Of a stretch of 64,000 nucleotides of DNA, positions 23,388 through 33,937 are shown piece after piece (the first letter of the stretch is position 1; each line of letters starts with the position of its first letter). The position numbers were made by a program, and so were the translations under genes. Below the pieces are notes generated by a model. It was not told the DNA's origin. It saw nothing but the letters and a program-made list of their open reading frames with translations, and did not search any database. Where the stretch lies: NCBI RefSeq assembly GCF_029238095.1, contig NZ_JAQWGS010000024.1:78568-142567 (forward strand), given 5' to 3'. The stretch is from Lacinutrix sp. (GTDB lineage: Bacteria > Bacteroidota > Bacteroidia > Flavobacteriales > Flavobacteriaceae).

Positions 23388-23627
23388 CTAACCAGCTTCC
23401 ATTTCACTTCTTACAGTTTCAACAATCCTAACAGCAACAGCTGTTTCGCTTTCATGGACGAAAACTTCTGGTTGCCCAATTAATGTTGCTCCAAATCCAG
23501 CTAACCTGCCAGATTCCGTTTCATCTTTAATTATTGGGTTTATACCTTCAGCTTCCAAACGTTGTTTGATTATTTGAACTATTATAGTTCCACCTGTATA
23601 AATTTTTATGTATTCAGAATCTGTCAT
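23388..23627 (-). CDS. DUF2007-type putative signal transducing protein
   Basis: Short protein with IKIYTGGTIIVQIIKQRLEAEGINPIIKDE..GFGATLIGQPEVFVHESE. Confidence 0.7.
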   Translation of the reverse strand: MTDSEYIKIYTGGTIIVQIIKQRLEAEGINPIIKDETESGRLAGFGATLIGQPEVFVHESETAVAVRIVETVRSEMEAG

Positions 23628-23725
23628 AGCTTTGTGTATTAAAGGTTATACTTAAATATACGAAATAAATAGCATAACATAACAAATACAGGCTACTATA
23701 GTTTATGTTTTGTAAGAATTAAAAA

Positions 23726-23917
23726 TTACTCTGCACTAAAGTAATTATAAAGTCTATACGCTCCATAACCAACCATAGCAATAGCAAGTACAAGTCTCAT
23801 AGTTGAAACTGTTTCGTCTTCGAAAAAGTGTCTGTAAACAATATAACTTCCTAGTCCAGAAAATATCATTCCTGAGACTAAAATAAAAATACTTTTTTTA
23901 GGTGTTTGATTTTCCAT
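23726..23917 (-). CDS. Hypothetical small membrane protein
   Basis: ORF with two TM-like segments, next to pheT. Confidence 0.6.
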   Translation of the reverse strand: MENQTPKKSIFILVSGMIFSGLGSYIVYRHFFEDETVSTMRLVLAIAMVGYGAYRLYNYFSAE

Positions 23918-23928
23918 GGTTCTCTTTT

Positions 23929-26355
23929 TTATCTTAATTCTGCTCCTAATTTACTTTCAAAATTATGTTGAAGCTTATTCATTATCTTGTCTACTATTTT
24001 GTCTGTTAGTGTTTTGTGCTCATCTTGAAACATAAAACTAACAGCATAACTCTTTTTGCCATTTGGTAAGTTTTTACCTTGGTAGACATCAAATAAACTC
24101 ACGTTTTTAAGCAGTTGTTTTTCTGTTTGTTTTGCAATTGTGCTAATGTCTTCAAACTTAACTTTTTCATCTAATAACAAGGCGAAATCACGTCTAACTT
24201 CAGGGTATTTAGGAATTGCTGTAAACTTAATGTTATTGCGCTTTGCAACTTCAATAATATTATCCCAATTAAAATCTGCATATAAAACCACTTGGTTAAT
24301 ACCAAAATGCTTAGTAATTTTTGTTTTTACTATTCCAAAATCTACTAAAACTGTTTTACCTTGTCTGTATTGCATACCTTCAGAGAATACATCGTTTTTT
24401 GTAGCTGTGGATTTAAAACGCGAAACACCTAAGCGTTCTAAGGCAGCTTCAATAGTGCCTTTTAGATAAAAGAAATCACCTTTTTCTTGAACAGCTGTCC
24501 AGCTTTCTTGTGTTTTATTTCCAGTTACAAATAAGGTAAGGTGTTTATATTCTTCTCTTTCGCTGTTGTAATCGTGATAGGTTTTTCCAAATTCAAAAAA
24601 CTTTAAATCATTTCGTCTTCTATTAATATTATAAGACACAGCTTCTAAGCCAGAAAATAATAACGATTGTCTCATTACAGATAAATCGTTACTTAAAGGA
24701 TTTAACATGGTAATGTTATGTTCTTCCTTTAATTGTTCGCTTAGTGAAATATAATTTGGATTGGTTAATGAATTAGCCATAATCTCGTAGAATCCTCGAG
24801 AGGCTAATTGGTTACCAACTACATTTTGTAATTTGTGGTCATCAAATTTTGAAGCATTAGAAATAGAGGCATTAAGCTTTGTTGTGGTTTTTATATTATT
24901 GTAACCATATACACGAAGTATTTCTTCTATTACATCGGCTTCACGTTGTACATCGTTTCTGTAAGCAGGAATGGTTAAACCTAAACCAGTTTCTGTAACG
25001 TTTTTAACTTTGATTTCTAATGAAGATAAAATATCTTTTATGGTTTCCTTTGGGATTTCTTGACCAATTAGTTTTGTTACTTTATCGAAAGTAATATGAA
25101 CTTGAAAATCTTCAATTTTTGTAGGATAAGCATCAGAAACATCACTTGTAATTTCTCCTCCTGCAACTTCTTTGATTAAAAGCGCAGCACGTTTTAAGGC
25201 ATACTCAGTGATATTTGGGTCAATACCACGTTCAAATCTAAATGAAGCATCTGTGTTTAACGCATGACGTTTAGCTGTTTTTCTAACACTAACAGGATTA
25301 AAGTAAGCACTTTCTAAAAATATGTTTGTGGTGTTTTCTGAAACTCCAGAGTCTAATCCGCCAAAAACACCAGCGATACAGAGTGGTTTTTTTGTGTCAC
25401 AAATCATTAAATCGTCTTCATGTAATTCACGTTCAACACCATCTAAAGTTGTAAACTTTGTACCTTTTGCAACTGTTTTAACTTCAATTTTATTACCTGT
25501 AATCTTATTAGCATCAAAGGCGTGTAATGGTTGTCCTAATTCGTGCAATACGTAGTTAGTTGCATCTACAATATTGTTTATTGGTGTTAAACCAATAGCT
25601 TTTAACCTATGCTGCATCCAAGCTGGAGATTCTGCAACCTTAACGCCAGATATGGTTACACCACAATAACGAGGTGCTAATTCTTTATCTATTACTTCAA
25701 CATCAACCTTAAGCGAACGACTATCTACATGAAAGGCGCTAACAGAAGGTGTAATTAACTCTATATTAATATCCTTATGTTGTAAACCAGCTTTTAAATC
25801 TCGAGCAGTCCCAAAATGACTCATAGCATCTGCTCTGTTTGGAGTGAGGCCAATTTCGAAAACTTGATCGTTTTCAATGTTAAAAAGGTCTGCACAAGCG
25901 CTTCCAACAACAGTGTCTTCTGGTAAAACCATAATGCCATCGTGAGATTTACCAAGACCTAATTCGTCTTCGGCACAAATCATTCCAAAGCTTTCTTCAC
26001 CTCGTATTTTACCTTTTTTAATGGTCCAAGCTTCGCCTTCTTCAGTATATAAAGTGGTTCCAATAGTGGCAACAGGTACTTTTTGACCAACAGCTACATT
26101 TGGTGCGCCACAAACTATTTGTACAGGTATATTAGCACCAATATTTACAGTTGTAACTTTTAATTTATCTGCGTTACTATGTTGTTCGCAAGTTAAAACC
26201 TCGCCAACAACAACGCCTTGTAATCCGCCTTTTATGCTTTGGTATGTTTCTAAACCTTCTACTTCAAGACCTAAATCTGTAAGCAATTCGCTAGTTTGTT
26301 CTGGTGTCCAATCAGTTTTTATAAACTGTTTTATCCAGTTGTAAGAAATCTTCAT
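23929..26355 (-). CDS. pheT: Phenylalanine--tRNA ligase beta subunit
   Basis: MKISYNWIKQFIKTDWTPEQTSELLTDLGLEVEG; tRNA-binding domain, B3/B4, FDX-ACB C-terminus. Confidence 0.97.
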   Translation of the reverse strand: MKISYNWIKQFIKTDWTPEQTSELLTDLGLEVEGLETYQSIKGGLQGVVVGEVLTCEQHSNADKLKVTTVNIGANIPVQIVCGAPNVAVGQKVPVATIGTTLYTEEGEAWTIKKGKIRGEESFGMICAEDELGLGKSHDGIMVLPEDTVVGSACADLFNIENDQVFEIGLTPNRADAMSHFGTARDLKAGLQHKDINIELITPSVSAFHVDSRSLKVDVEVIDKELAPRYCGVTISGVKVAESPAWMQHRLKAIGLTPINNIVDATNYVLHELGQPLHAFDANKITGNKIEVKTVAKGTKFTTLDGVERELHEDDLMICDTKKPLCIAGVFGGLDSGVSENTTNIFLESAYFNPVSVRKTAKRHALNTDASFRFERGIDPNITEYALKRAALLIKEVAGGEITSDVSDAYPTKIEDFQVHITFDKVTKLIGQEIPKETIKDILSSLEIKVKNVTETGLGLTIPAYRNDVQREADVIEEILRVYGYNNIKTTTKLNASISNASKFDDHKLQNVVGNQLASRGFYEIMANSLTNPNYISLSEQLKEEHNITMLNPLSNDLSVMRQSLLFSGLEAVSYNINRRRNDLKFFEFGKTYHDYNSEREEYKHLTLFVTGNKTQESWTAVQEKGDFFYLKGTIEAALERLGVSRFKSTATKNDVFSEGMQYRQGKTVLVDFGIVKTKITKHFGINQVVLYADFNWDNIIEVAKRNNIKFTAIPKYPEVRRDFALLLDEKVKFEDISTIAKQTEKQLLKNVSLFDVYQGKNLPNGKKSYAVSFMFQDEHKTLTDKIVDKIMNKLQHNFESKLGAELR

Positions 26356-26473
26356 GTATTATACTTTAAGTGCGCAAATATAACAATAGTTATGGCTTAA
26401 TTAAATTGAATATATGCTTTTTATTGTGAGGATTATGTTGTTATTTCGACTACTAAATTAAAAAAATAGAAAA

Positions 26474-27685
26474 ATGCGTTATATTTTTATCTTATTAATA
26501 TTATCAATAGTGTTTTCTTGTGAACAGAAACAGCCTCAAGAATTTCTTACTTTTGGTGACTACAGAGCAGAATTACAAGTTAGTGATACCGACCTATTGC
26601 CATTTACCTTTAAAGTAAAAGACGCTAATAGGCTTATTGTTTTTAATGCCGAAGAACAAATTGAAGTCAACGAAATAGAATACCGTAACGATTCTGTATT
26701 TATACAAATGCCAGTTTTTGAAGCGCTTTTAGCTGCAAAAATTGAAAACAAAACACTAAACGGAAATTTTATTATTGAGGGTAAAGATAGAGTAGTGCCT
26801 TTTAAAGCTGAAAAAAATAACACACGTTTTAATGTTACTACTAATGCTAAAGCTAATATCTCTGGAAGTTGGGAAACCGTTTTTAGTCCAAATTCTGAAA
26901 ACGATAAATATAATGCTAAAGGCGTTTTTAAACAAAACGGAAACCAAGTTACAGGCACTTTTTTAACAGAAACTGGAGATTATCGTTTTCTAGAAGGTGT
27001 GGTTGATGGAGACCAATTAAAGCTTTCAACTTTTGATGGTTCTCATGCTTTTTTGTTTACAGCCAAAGTAACCGATTCTACTATTAACGGAACTTTTTAT
27101 TCAGGTAACCACTGGAAAGAACCTTTCACGGCAAAACGAAATGATAATTATAATTTGCCAAGTGCAGATGCATTAACGTATTTAAAAGAAGGTTTTGATA
27201 GCTTAGACTTTACTTTTCCAGATGCAAATGGAAATTTGCTATCTCTACAAGATGAACGTTTTAAAAACAAAGTTGTTCTCGTGCAAATTATGGGAACTTG
27301 GTGTCCTAATTGTTTAGATGAAAGCAAGTACTATGCTGAGGTTTACAAACAATACAACGAAAAGGGTCTCGAAATTGTAGCTTTAGCTTTCGAATACGCT
27401 AAAACTAAAGAGAAAGCCTTTGCAGGTATTAAGCGCCTACAAGATAGAATAGATATAAACTATCCAATTTTATTAGCGCAAACAGGAACAACAAGTAAAA
27501 CTAAAGCACAAGAAAAATTACCAATGCTAAATCATGTGTTAAGTTACCCAACTACAGTATTTGTAGATAAAAAGGGTAAAGTACGTAAAATACACACTGG
27601 CTTTAATGGACCTGCCACAGGAGAAAAGTTTGAAGAGTTTAAAGCTGAGTTTACAGAGTTTGTTGGTGTGTTATTGGAAGAGTAA
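26474..27685 (+). CDS. TlpA-like thioredoxin-fold lipoprotein
   Basis: Lipobox-like VFSC; VVLVQIMGTWCPNCLDESKYYAEVYKQY CxxC motif. Confidence 0.85.
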   Translation: MRYIFILLILSIVFSCEQKQPQEFLTFGDYRAELQVSDTDLLPFTFKVKDANRLIVFNAEEQIEVNEIEYRNDSVFIQMPVFEALLAAKIENKTLNGNFIIEGKDRVVPFKAEKNNTRFNVTTNAKANISGSWETVFSPNSENDKYNAKGVFKQNGNQVTGTFLTETGDYRFLEGVVDGDQLKLSTFDGSHAFLFTAKVTDSTINGTFYSGNHWKEPFTAKRNDNYNLPSADALTYLKEGFDSLDFTFPDANGNLLSLQDERFKNKVVLVQIMGTWCPNCLDESKYYAEVYKQYNEKGLEIVALAFEYAKTKEKAFAGIKRLQDRIDINYPILLAQTGTTSKTKAQEKLPMLNHVLSYPTTVFVDKKGKVRKIHTGFNGPATGEKFEEFKAEFTEFVGVLLEE

Positions 27686-27710
27686 TAAACGGTCACAACG
27701 ATGTTATTTC

Positions 27711-28400
27711 TTATTTATTAATCGCTAAAAACGACTCTCCGTTAGATCCGTTATTTTCGATTAAACATGGAGCAAGTGCACCAGGTAAAACAGCTTCTAC
27801 AGCATGTTCTGCAAATTCACCACCTAAATCTGTTCGTAACCAACCTGGATCTAAAGTGTTTATTCTCACGTTTGTATTTTTTAGCTTAATCGCAAGATCA
27901 TCTGTTAGTTTTATTAAAGCCCATTTAGAAGCGCCATAAGGTGCTAACTCAGGTTCGTGTTTTATACCAGATATAACATTTATTATACGTCCAAAGTTAT
28001 TTTCTAACATTAAAGGTATAAATGCGGTACATAAGCTATATACAGCAAAAACGTTAACTTTCATACTTAACATCCAGTCTTCCCAACTGTGATTAAAATA
28101 ATCTGCTTTATAAGGTGTCATGAGACCAGCATTATTATATAATATGTCAATCTCTATATTTAAATTTTTTACTTGTTTTATAATGTTTACCACATCTTCT
28201 TCAATAGATAATTCGCCATAAACACAAAAGGTTTTAATATTAAATTGTTTTAAAATATTTTGAGTGTTAATACAACTTTGTTTGGTTCTCCCATGAATAA
28301 CAATGTTACATCCTAAATTAGCTAGACCAATAGCAATTTGTTGCCCAATTCCTCTGCTAGAACCAGTTATAAATGCATTTTTACCACTTATATCAATCAT
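27711..28400 (-). CDS. SDR family oxidoreductase
   Basis: ITGSSRGIGQQIA; NNAG; YGASKWAL. Confidence 0.88.
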   Translation of the reverse strand: MIDISGKNAFITGSSRGIGQQIAIGLANLGCNIVIHGRTKQSCINTQNILKQFNIKTFCVYGELSIEEDVVNIIKQVKNLNIEIDILYNNAGLMTPYKADYFNHSWEDWMLSMKVNVFAVYSLCTAFIPLMLENNFGRIINVISGIKHEPELAPYGASKWALIKLTDDLAIKLKNTNVRINTLDPGWLRTDLGGEFAEHAVEAVLPGALAPCLIENNGSNGESFLAINK

Positions 28401-28412
28401 ATATTAATTCTT

Positions 28413-28946
28413 TTATTTTTCTAAAGTGATACTATCTATAAGTAGTTTAAAATCTTCTGCTTTTTTGTTTCCAATCAAAAAGGCTAATTCTTCAATAGTT
28501 GTTTTATCAAAGTTTGGGTAGTTTAAAGTTCTGCCTCTAAAAGCTGGATATAGCTCTTTTAAATTGATTGTAATGGTTTCCCATTCGCCAGAAGTTTTAA
28601 ATGTAGTAATGTAAGAGTAACGCTGGTTTCTATCTGCTTTAATTCTAAATTGGTAGTTTTTACCATCGCCTTTTAATTTAATGCATACTTTGGTATTTCT
28701 AGCAATATCTATAGTTTCTGTAATGTAGCGTAAAGAAGAAAATCCACCATTGTTTTCTAGAGATACTTTACCGCTAAAAACACCATGACCATCTTTGTTT
28801 AATTCAAAATTTCCGTTAGAGCGTCCTCCCATTACAACGTCGTCTACAATGCGCCAATTAGAAATGTTTGCCTCTTTTGTAAAGTTAAAAATAGGAGTAG
28901 AAGTCATAGTTATAGAGAATAATAAAATGAAGGCTAATGGTTTCAT
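28413..28946 (-). CDS. CIA30 family protein
   Basis: WRIVDDVVMGGRSNGNFELNKDGHGVFSGKVSLENNGGFSSLR is the CIA30/NDUFAF1-like signature. Confidence 0.85.
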   Translation of the reverse strand: MKPLAFILLFSITMTSTPIFNFTKEANISNWRIVDDVVMGGRSNGNFELNKDGHGVFSGKVSLENNGGFSSLRYITETIDIARNTKVCIKLKGDGKNYQFRIKADRNQRYSYITTFKTSGEWETITINLKELYPAFRGRTLNYPNFDKTTIEELAFLIGNKKAEDFKLLIDSITLEK

Positions 28947-29143
28947 AGCTTGTTTTTCTTCAAATTTACAACTTAAGCTTTAGTGATTTTCAAAACAAAA
29001 CGTTAAAAACAATTGTAAAAAGTATTTAGAAAAATAGTAAATATTATTGAAGAGATTGCCATTTCGTTTTCTGTCACTTAAGGCTATGACATTTGAATTA
29101 TAATAAACAGTTATTTACTTTTACTTCTAACGATTCACTATAA

Positions 29144-29731
29144 TTAACCATGAATAGTTTCGCTCTTGCCATAACTCTTTATCAATTCGCCTTCAAAAGC
29201 AACGAGTTCTTGCCAGCGCTTATCGACGTCGATGTCTTTTCCGTATTGTCTTGCAAAGGTGATAAATGTGGTGTAATGTCCAGCTTCGCTAATCATTAAA
29301 TCGTGATAAAATTTAGAGAGTTCATCATCATTTATGCGTTGAGATAATAATTTAAAACGTTCGCAGCTTCTGGCTTCTATCATAGCAGAAAACAGCAATC
29401 TATCTACAAAGCTTTGTTGTCTGCTTCCACCTTTATTCATAAACTTATAGAGTTGGTTTACATAATGGTCTTTACGTTCTCTGCCTAATGTATAACCACG
29501 TTTTTTAATAATGTCGTGTACCATTTCAAAATGCTCCAACTCTTCTTTGGCAAGTTTTAAAAGCTCGGTTACTAGTTCTGGATATTCGCTATTATGCGTA
29601 ATTATGGTAATAGCATTTGTTGCGGCTTTTTGCTCACACCAAGCGTGGTCTGTTAATATTTCTTCAATATTACTTTCTACAATGGTTACCCAACGTGGAT
29701 CGGTTTCTAGTTTAAGGTGGAGTATGCTCAT
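29144..29731 (-). CDS. miaE: tRNA-(ms[2]io[6]A)-hydroxylase
   Basis: LTDHAWCEQKAATNAI; EELEHFEMVHDIIKKRG; EARSCERFKLL; SEAGHYTTF di-iron motifs. Confidence 0.9.
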   Translation of the reverse strand: MSILHLKLETDPRWVTIVESNIEEILTDHAWCEQKAATNAITIITHNSEYPELVTELLKLAKEELEHFEMVHDIIKKRGYTLGRERKDHYVNQLYKFMNKGGSRQQSFVDRLLFSAMIEARSCERFKLLSQRINDDELSKFYHDLMISEAGHYTTFITFARQYGKDIDVDKRWQELVAFEGELIKSYGKSETIHG

Positions 29732-29779
29732 AGTTTACTATTTTTTGTAAAGATAATTATTATAGAAATTAAAATGCAG

Positions 29780-29885
29780 TGTCACTTCGAGTGAATTTTT
29801 TTTTTTAGAATTTTGTATCGAGAAGTTACAAGCTATAAGGCTTCTCGATACAATTTTTCGTGCCTCAAAATTACTCGAACTGACA
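29780..29885. repeat. REP-like compound inverted repeat
   Basis: Inner 13-bp perfect arms ttgtatcgagaag (29813-29825) / cttctcgatacaa (29841-29853); outer arms tgtcacttcgagt / actcgaactgaca. Confidence 0.75.
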
Positions 29886-29892
29886 AAACCAG

Positions 29893-30965
29893 TTACTTAT
29901 CATAAATGGTCTTTAGTTTCTTGAAAACAAATTGTGCACTTGTAATTGCGCCTTCCATTTTACCAGAAAATACTGGGCTTGTTTCTGCTCCAGCAATAAA
30001 TAACCTATTGTTTAAATATGTGTTTTGATACAATGGATGACCATTATTAGTTTGAGGCATTAAAAACGTGTCGTTACCAACTAAAGTCTGCTTTTCATCT
30101 TTCCAAACACATTCTTCATAGCTGTCGTATTCAAGTGCTTGATCACCATAAAAAGTTTGTAATTGTTTAATTATTAGTGCTTTTCTCTGGTCTCTAGTGT
30201 AGTCACTAGATTTACTATTTATAAAACCACTTAAAGCGAATAAGCTGTTATTTGCATTAGAATGATCGTAAAACTCTTGAATTGGTTCTGCGCTGCTGTA
30301 AATTGTGCCACTAGTATTTTTATTTTGCCAAAATGCATTTTTATAAGTGATGCCAACTCGAATAGAGTCTTGCATCCAAGTATGTGTGTTCAGAATTAGT
30401 TGCTTTATGTCTTTTGATAATGTAGGTTCAGTAGTTATAGTTTTTGAGAATAATGAAGGTGGAAGTGTTGCTATAACGTGTTTGCAATGGTATTTATAAG
30501 TTGTTGCCTCTATTTCTAAACCACCATTATGTGTTTTAATAGATTGAACACTTTGATTACAGTCAATTGAATTCTCTGGAAGCTTTTCAACTAAAGCCTT
30601 GATTACAGAATAGGTGCCGTCTTCAATACGATAACTCACTGCATTGTTTTTGGTAACTTAACTAACTGTGCAGCTTGCATCTGGTTAGGTTGGTATATAG
30701 CTGTTTTACCATAGTATTGCTTAAAAACACGAATGTTGAGCTCTTTTAATAGTTTTATAGCTGCGACTTGTTGTTCTATAAGCCATGTTGCACCTAGCTC
30801 AATAGGAGCTTGGTTAGTATTGTATTTCGTTTTTATTCTACCACCAATAGTAGGTCGAGCTTCTGTAATTTTAAAAGATATATTTAGGTTTTTTAGGTAG
30901 TAAGCTAGTGTTAAACCCGTTAATCCTGCACCAATTATTAGTATATCTGTTTTAATTGTATTCAT
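29893..30965 (-). pseudogene. FAD-dependent amine oxidase split by a frameshift (N-terminal ORF 30636..30965, C-terminal ORF 29893..30639)
   Basis: N part has ILIIGAGLTGLTLAYYLKNLN..EARPTIGGRI and ELGATWL; C part begins SYRIEDGTYSVIKALVEKL and ends RLFIAGAETSPVFSGKMEGAITSAQ. The two are in adjacent frames and join at an A5 (minus strand) homopolymer. Confidence 0.8.
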
Positions 30966-30968
30966 TGG

Positions 30969-33071
30969 CTACGAAATATAGTTCCAAATATTCTTGTATC
31001 TGCTCATTTGTCTATAGGTTTCTAGAATCTCTGCGTTTTCTTCATGAATAAGAGATGGATCTTTTTCTAAAATGGTTTTAGCGTAATAGCGAGCATGTTT
31101 TAATATGTCGTTATCTTTTACAATATCTGCTATTCTAAGATTTAAAATACCACTCTGTTGTGTTCCCATAATATCTCCAGGACCACGCAATCTTAAATCG
31201 ACTTCTGCAATCTCAAAACCATCATTGGTTCGAACCATAGTTTCTATGCGTTTTTTACTGTTTTCAGACTGTTTGTGGCTCGTCATTAAAATACAATAGC
31301 TTTGTTCTGCACCTCTACCAACACGTCCTCGTAATTGGTGTAATTGCGATAAGCCAAAACGTTCTGCGCTTTCAATAATCATGACTGAAGCATTGGGTAC
31401 ATTTACGCCAACTTCTATTACAGTTGTTGCCACCATTATTTGCGTTTGGCCTTTAATAAAACGTTGCATTTCGAACTCCTTATCTGGTGGTTTCATTTTG
31501 CCATGTACAATAGAAATTTGATACTCTGGAGCAGGAAAATCTCGAGCGATACTTTCGTAGCCATCCATTAAATCTTTATAGTCCATTTGTGCACTTTCTT
31601 GTATTAATGGATACACAATATACACCTGTCTTTTTTTCTTGATTTCTTCTCTTATAAATCTAAAAACTTTTAGTCTATTTGAGTCGTATCTGTGTACTGT
31701 TTTTATGGCCTTTCTTCCTGGTGGTAATTCGTCTATAATTGAGATGTCTAAATCACCATAAACAGACATGGCTAAAGTTCGTGGAATTGGTGTTGCAGTC
31801 ATAACCAAAACGTGAGGAGGAAAGGTGTTTTTTTTCCATAATTTAGAACGTTGCTTTACTCCAAATCTGTGTTGCTCGTCTATAATTGCTAAGCCTAAAT
31901 TTTTAAATTTTACCTTATCTTCAAGTAATGCATGTGTACCAATTAAGATGTCTAACTTGCCATTTTCGAGCATTTCGTGAATTTCTCGTCTTTCTGAAGT
32001 TTTACTTGAACCTGTGATTATTTTTATGCTGATTTCTAGATTTTTACATAATTCATTTAATCCGTTATAGTGTTGTACTGACAAAATTTCAGTAGGTGCC
32101 ATTAAGCAGGCTTGAAAACCGTTGTCAAGCGCTATTAGCATTGACATTAGAGCTACTATTGTTTTTCCAGAGCCAACATCGCCTTGTAATAAGCGATTCA
32201 TTTGTGCGTTACTGCCCAAATCTGCTCTAATTTCTTTTAGCACTCTTTTTTGTGCACCAGTTAATTCGAATGGTAAATGATTATTAAAAAATGAATTAAA
32301 GTGCGCTCCAACGGTTTGAAAAGGAAAGCCTTTTATTTTCGATTTATGGATTAAATTTTTTAAAATTAATTGTAATTGTATATAAAATAACTCTTCAAAT
32401 TTTAGTCTAAATTCTGCCTTAGAAAGTGCTTCAGAATCTTTAGGAAAATGAATGTTTAAAAGCGCTTCAGATTTAGAGATTAATTTAAGATTTTCAAGTA
32501 GGTTTTTTGATAGCGTTTCAACAAATTTTCCGTTAGTTTCAAGGAATAAATTTTGCATGATTTTTATCATCAAACGATTGGTAATTCCTCTGTTGGATAA
32601 CTTCTCTGTTGAAGGATAAATAGGTTGTAAAGTTGAGCGTAAATTTTGCTCGTGTTCGGTAAGTAATTCTATGTCTGGATGTGCCATATTATACTTCCCT
32701 CCAAAATTGTTTACTTTACCAAAAACAACATAAGGTACATTTATTTTTAAGCTTTCTCTAATCCATTTTTGTCCTCTAAACCAAACTAATTCCATAACAC
32801 TAGTATCGTCTTGAAAAGTAGCAACTAAACGCTTTCCTTTTTTTTGAGCGATTTCTTTAAAACCAGTTATTTTTCCAATTATTTGAACTTCGGCAGTGTT
32901 AGGATATAATGTGTTTACTTTATAATACTTTGTACGGTCCAGATAGCGATTAGGAAATAAGTTAATGAGGTCTTGATAGGTATGAATACCAAGTTCTTTT
33001 CGGAGCAAATCGGCACGATTTGGTCCAACACCTTTTAAATAATCAATAGGAGTTTGTAAATTGGTAGCCAT
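30969..33071 (-). CDS. recG: ATP-dependent DNA helicase RecG
   Basis: LLQGDVGSGKTIVALMSM, DEQHRFGVKQR, VMTATPIPRTLA, SQLHQLRGRVGRG. Confidence 0.97.
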   Translation of the reverse strand: MATNLQTPIDYLKGVGPNRADLLRKELGIHTYQDLINLFPNRYLDRTKYYKVNTLYPNTAEVQIIGKITGFKEIAQKKGKRLVATFQDDTSVMELVWFRGQKWIRESLKINVPYVVFGKVNNFGGKYNMAHPDIELLTEHEQNLRSTLQPIYPSTEKLSNRGITNRLMIKIMQNLFLETNGKFVETLSKNLLENLKLISKSEALLNIHFPKDSEALSKAEFRLKFEELFYIQLQLILKNLIHKSKIKGFPFQTVGAHFNSFFNNHLPFELTGAQKRVLKEIRADLGSNAQMNRLLQGDVGSGKTIVALMSMLIALDNGFQACLMAPTEILSVQHYNGLNELCKNLEISIKIITGSSKTSERREIHEMLENGKLDILIGTHALLEDKVKFKNLGLAIIDEQHRFGVKQRSKLWKKNTFPPHVLVMTATPIPRTLAMSVYGDLDISIIDELPPGRKAIKTVHRYDSNRLKVFRFIREEIKKKRQVYIVYPLIQESAQMDYKDLMDGYESIARDFPAPEYQISIVHGKMKPPDKEFEMQRFIKGQTQIMVATTVIEVGVNVPNASVMIIESAERFGLSQLHQLRGRVGRGAEQSYCILMTSHKQSENSKKRIETMVRTNDGFEIAEVDLRLRGPGDIMGTQQSGILNLRIADIVKDNDILKHARYYAKTILEKDPSLIHEENAEILETYRQMSRYKNIWNYIS

Positions 33072-33121
33072 AATACAACGAATTTAATGTATTTCTCTTT
33101 AAAGTTAAAGTGGTTTATAAC

Positions 33122-33152
33122 AAAAAAGACCACCATTTCTGGTAGTCTTTTT
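33122..33152. terminator. Terminator hairpin
   Basis: aaaaaagaccacca tttc tggtagtctttttt. Confidence 0.8.
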
Positions 33153-33175
33153 TAATATTATGAATTCTAATATGT

Positions 33176-33937
33176 TTATTGCTCTCCCTTAAGGACTAAT
33201 AAAGGTTTTCTGCTTTCAAAATCAGATTTTCTAACACTATTATCGTTTAATGTTTCGCTCCATAATTTCTCGAAGAATCCACGTTTACGTCTAAAAACAC
33301 AAATAAGGTCTGGTTCTACAACATGAATATACTCTAGAAGACCTTGAAACAATGTTGCGTTTTCAGATGAATAATATTTAGAAGTTAAAATAGCTAAATC
33401 TTTATCGAACATTAAATCTTCTGGGAGGTAATCTGGAGTTTTAACTTGTAAAAGCGTCATTTGAGCTTTAAGTTGTAAAAGTATTGTTTCTATAGGCTTT
33501 GTAGCACCTTCTTCTTTAACAATACCAGATTTTATAGCAGTTAATACGGTATTTATGGTTTTAAATTTATAATCCTCAGGAACTAATAAAACAGGCATGT
33601 CTGTTTTTCTAACGATGCTTCCAGATAAATCATCTAAAAATAATTTTTCGTTTGTTTTAGGTGTTCTTGCAGAGGCAACAATTAAATCTACATTAAAATC
33701 TGTACAAAACTCTTTTATGTATTCTAAAGTTTCACCTTCAAAATAACGGAAGTTTATATCAATACCTTGATTTTTAGCATGTGCTATAATTTCTTCTAAA
33801 TGGTCTTTCTCATCAATTTCTGTTAATTGAATACCATAAATCATATCTGCTCCAACGGCTTTAGCAAAGTCTATGGCGTAAATTAGTGTCGCTTTTTTCT
33901 CCTTTAAAGAGCTAATTGGTACTAAGAATGTTTTCAT
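33176..33937 (-). CDS. Universal stress protein family protein
   Basis: MKTFLVPISSLKEKKATLIYAIDFAKAVGADMIYG; VDLIVASARTPKTNEKLFLDDLSGSIVRKTDMPVLLVPE. Confidence 0.75.
   Translation of the reverse strand: MKTFLVPISSLKEKKATLIYAIDFAKAVGADMIYGIQLTEIDEKDHLEEIIAHAKNQGIDINFRYFEGETLEYIKEFCTDFNVDLIVASARTPKTNEKLFLDDLSGSIVRKTDMPVLLVPEDYKFKTINTVLTAIKSGIVKEEGATKPIETILLQLKAQMTLLQVKTPDYLPEDLMFDKDLAILTSKYYSSENATLFQGLLEYIHVVEPDLICVFRRKRGFFEKLWSETLNDNSVRKSDFESRKPLLVLKGEQ

Noticed and set aside
29050-29095. ccatttcgttttctgtcacttaaggctatgaca as a third REP-like copy
   Set aside because: Only short tgtca/tgaca arms; lacks the ttcgagt core and the inner stem.
30636-30660. Programmed -1 ribosomal frameshifting as the explanation for the split amine oxidase
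   Set aside because: The tract is A5C (CC AAAAA C), not a canonical A AAA AAC heptamer, and no obvious downstream stem was seen; indel or sequencing error is simpler.
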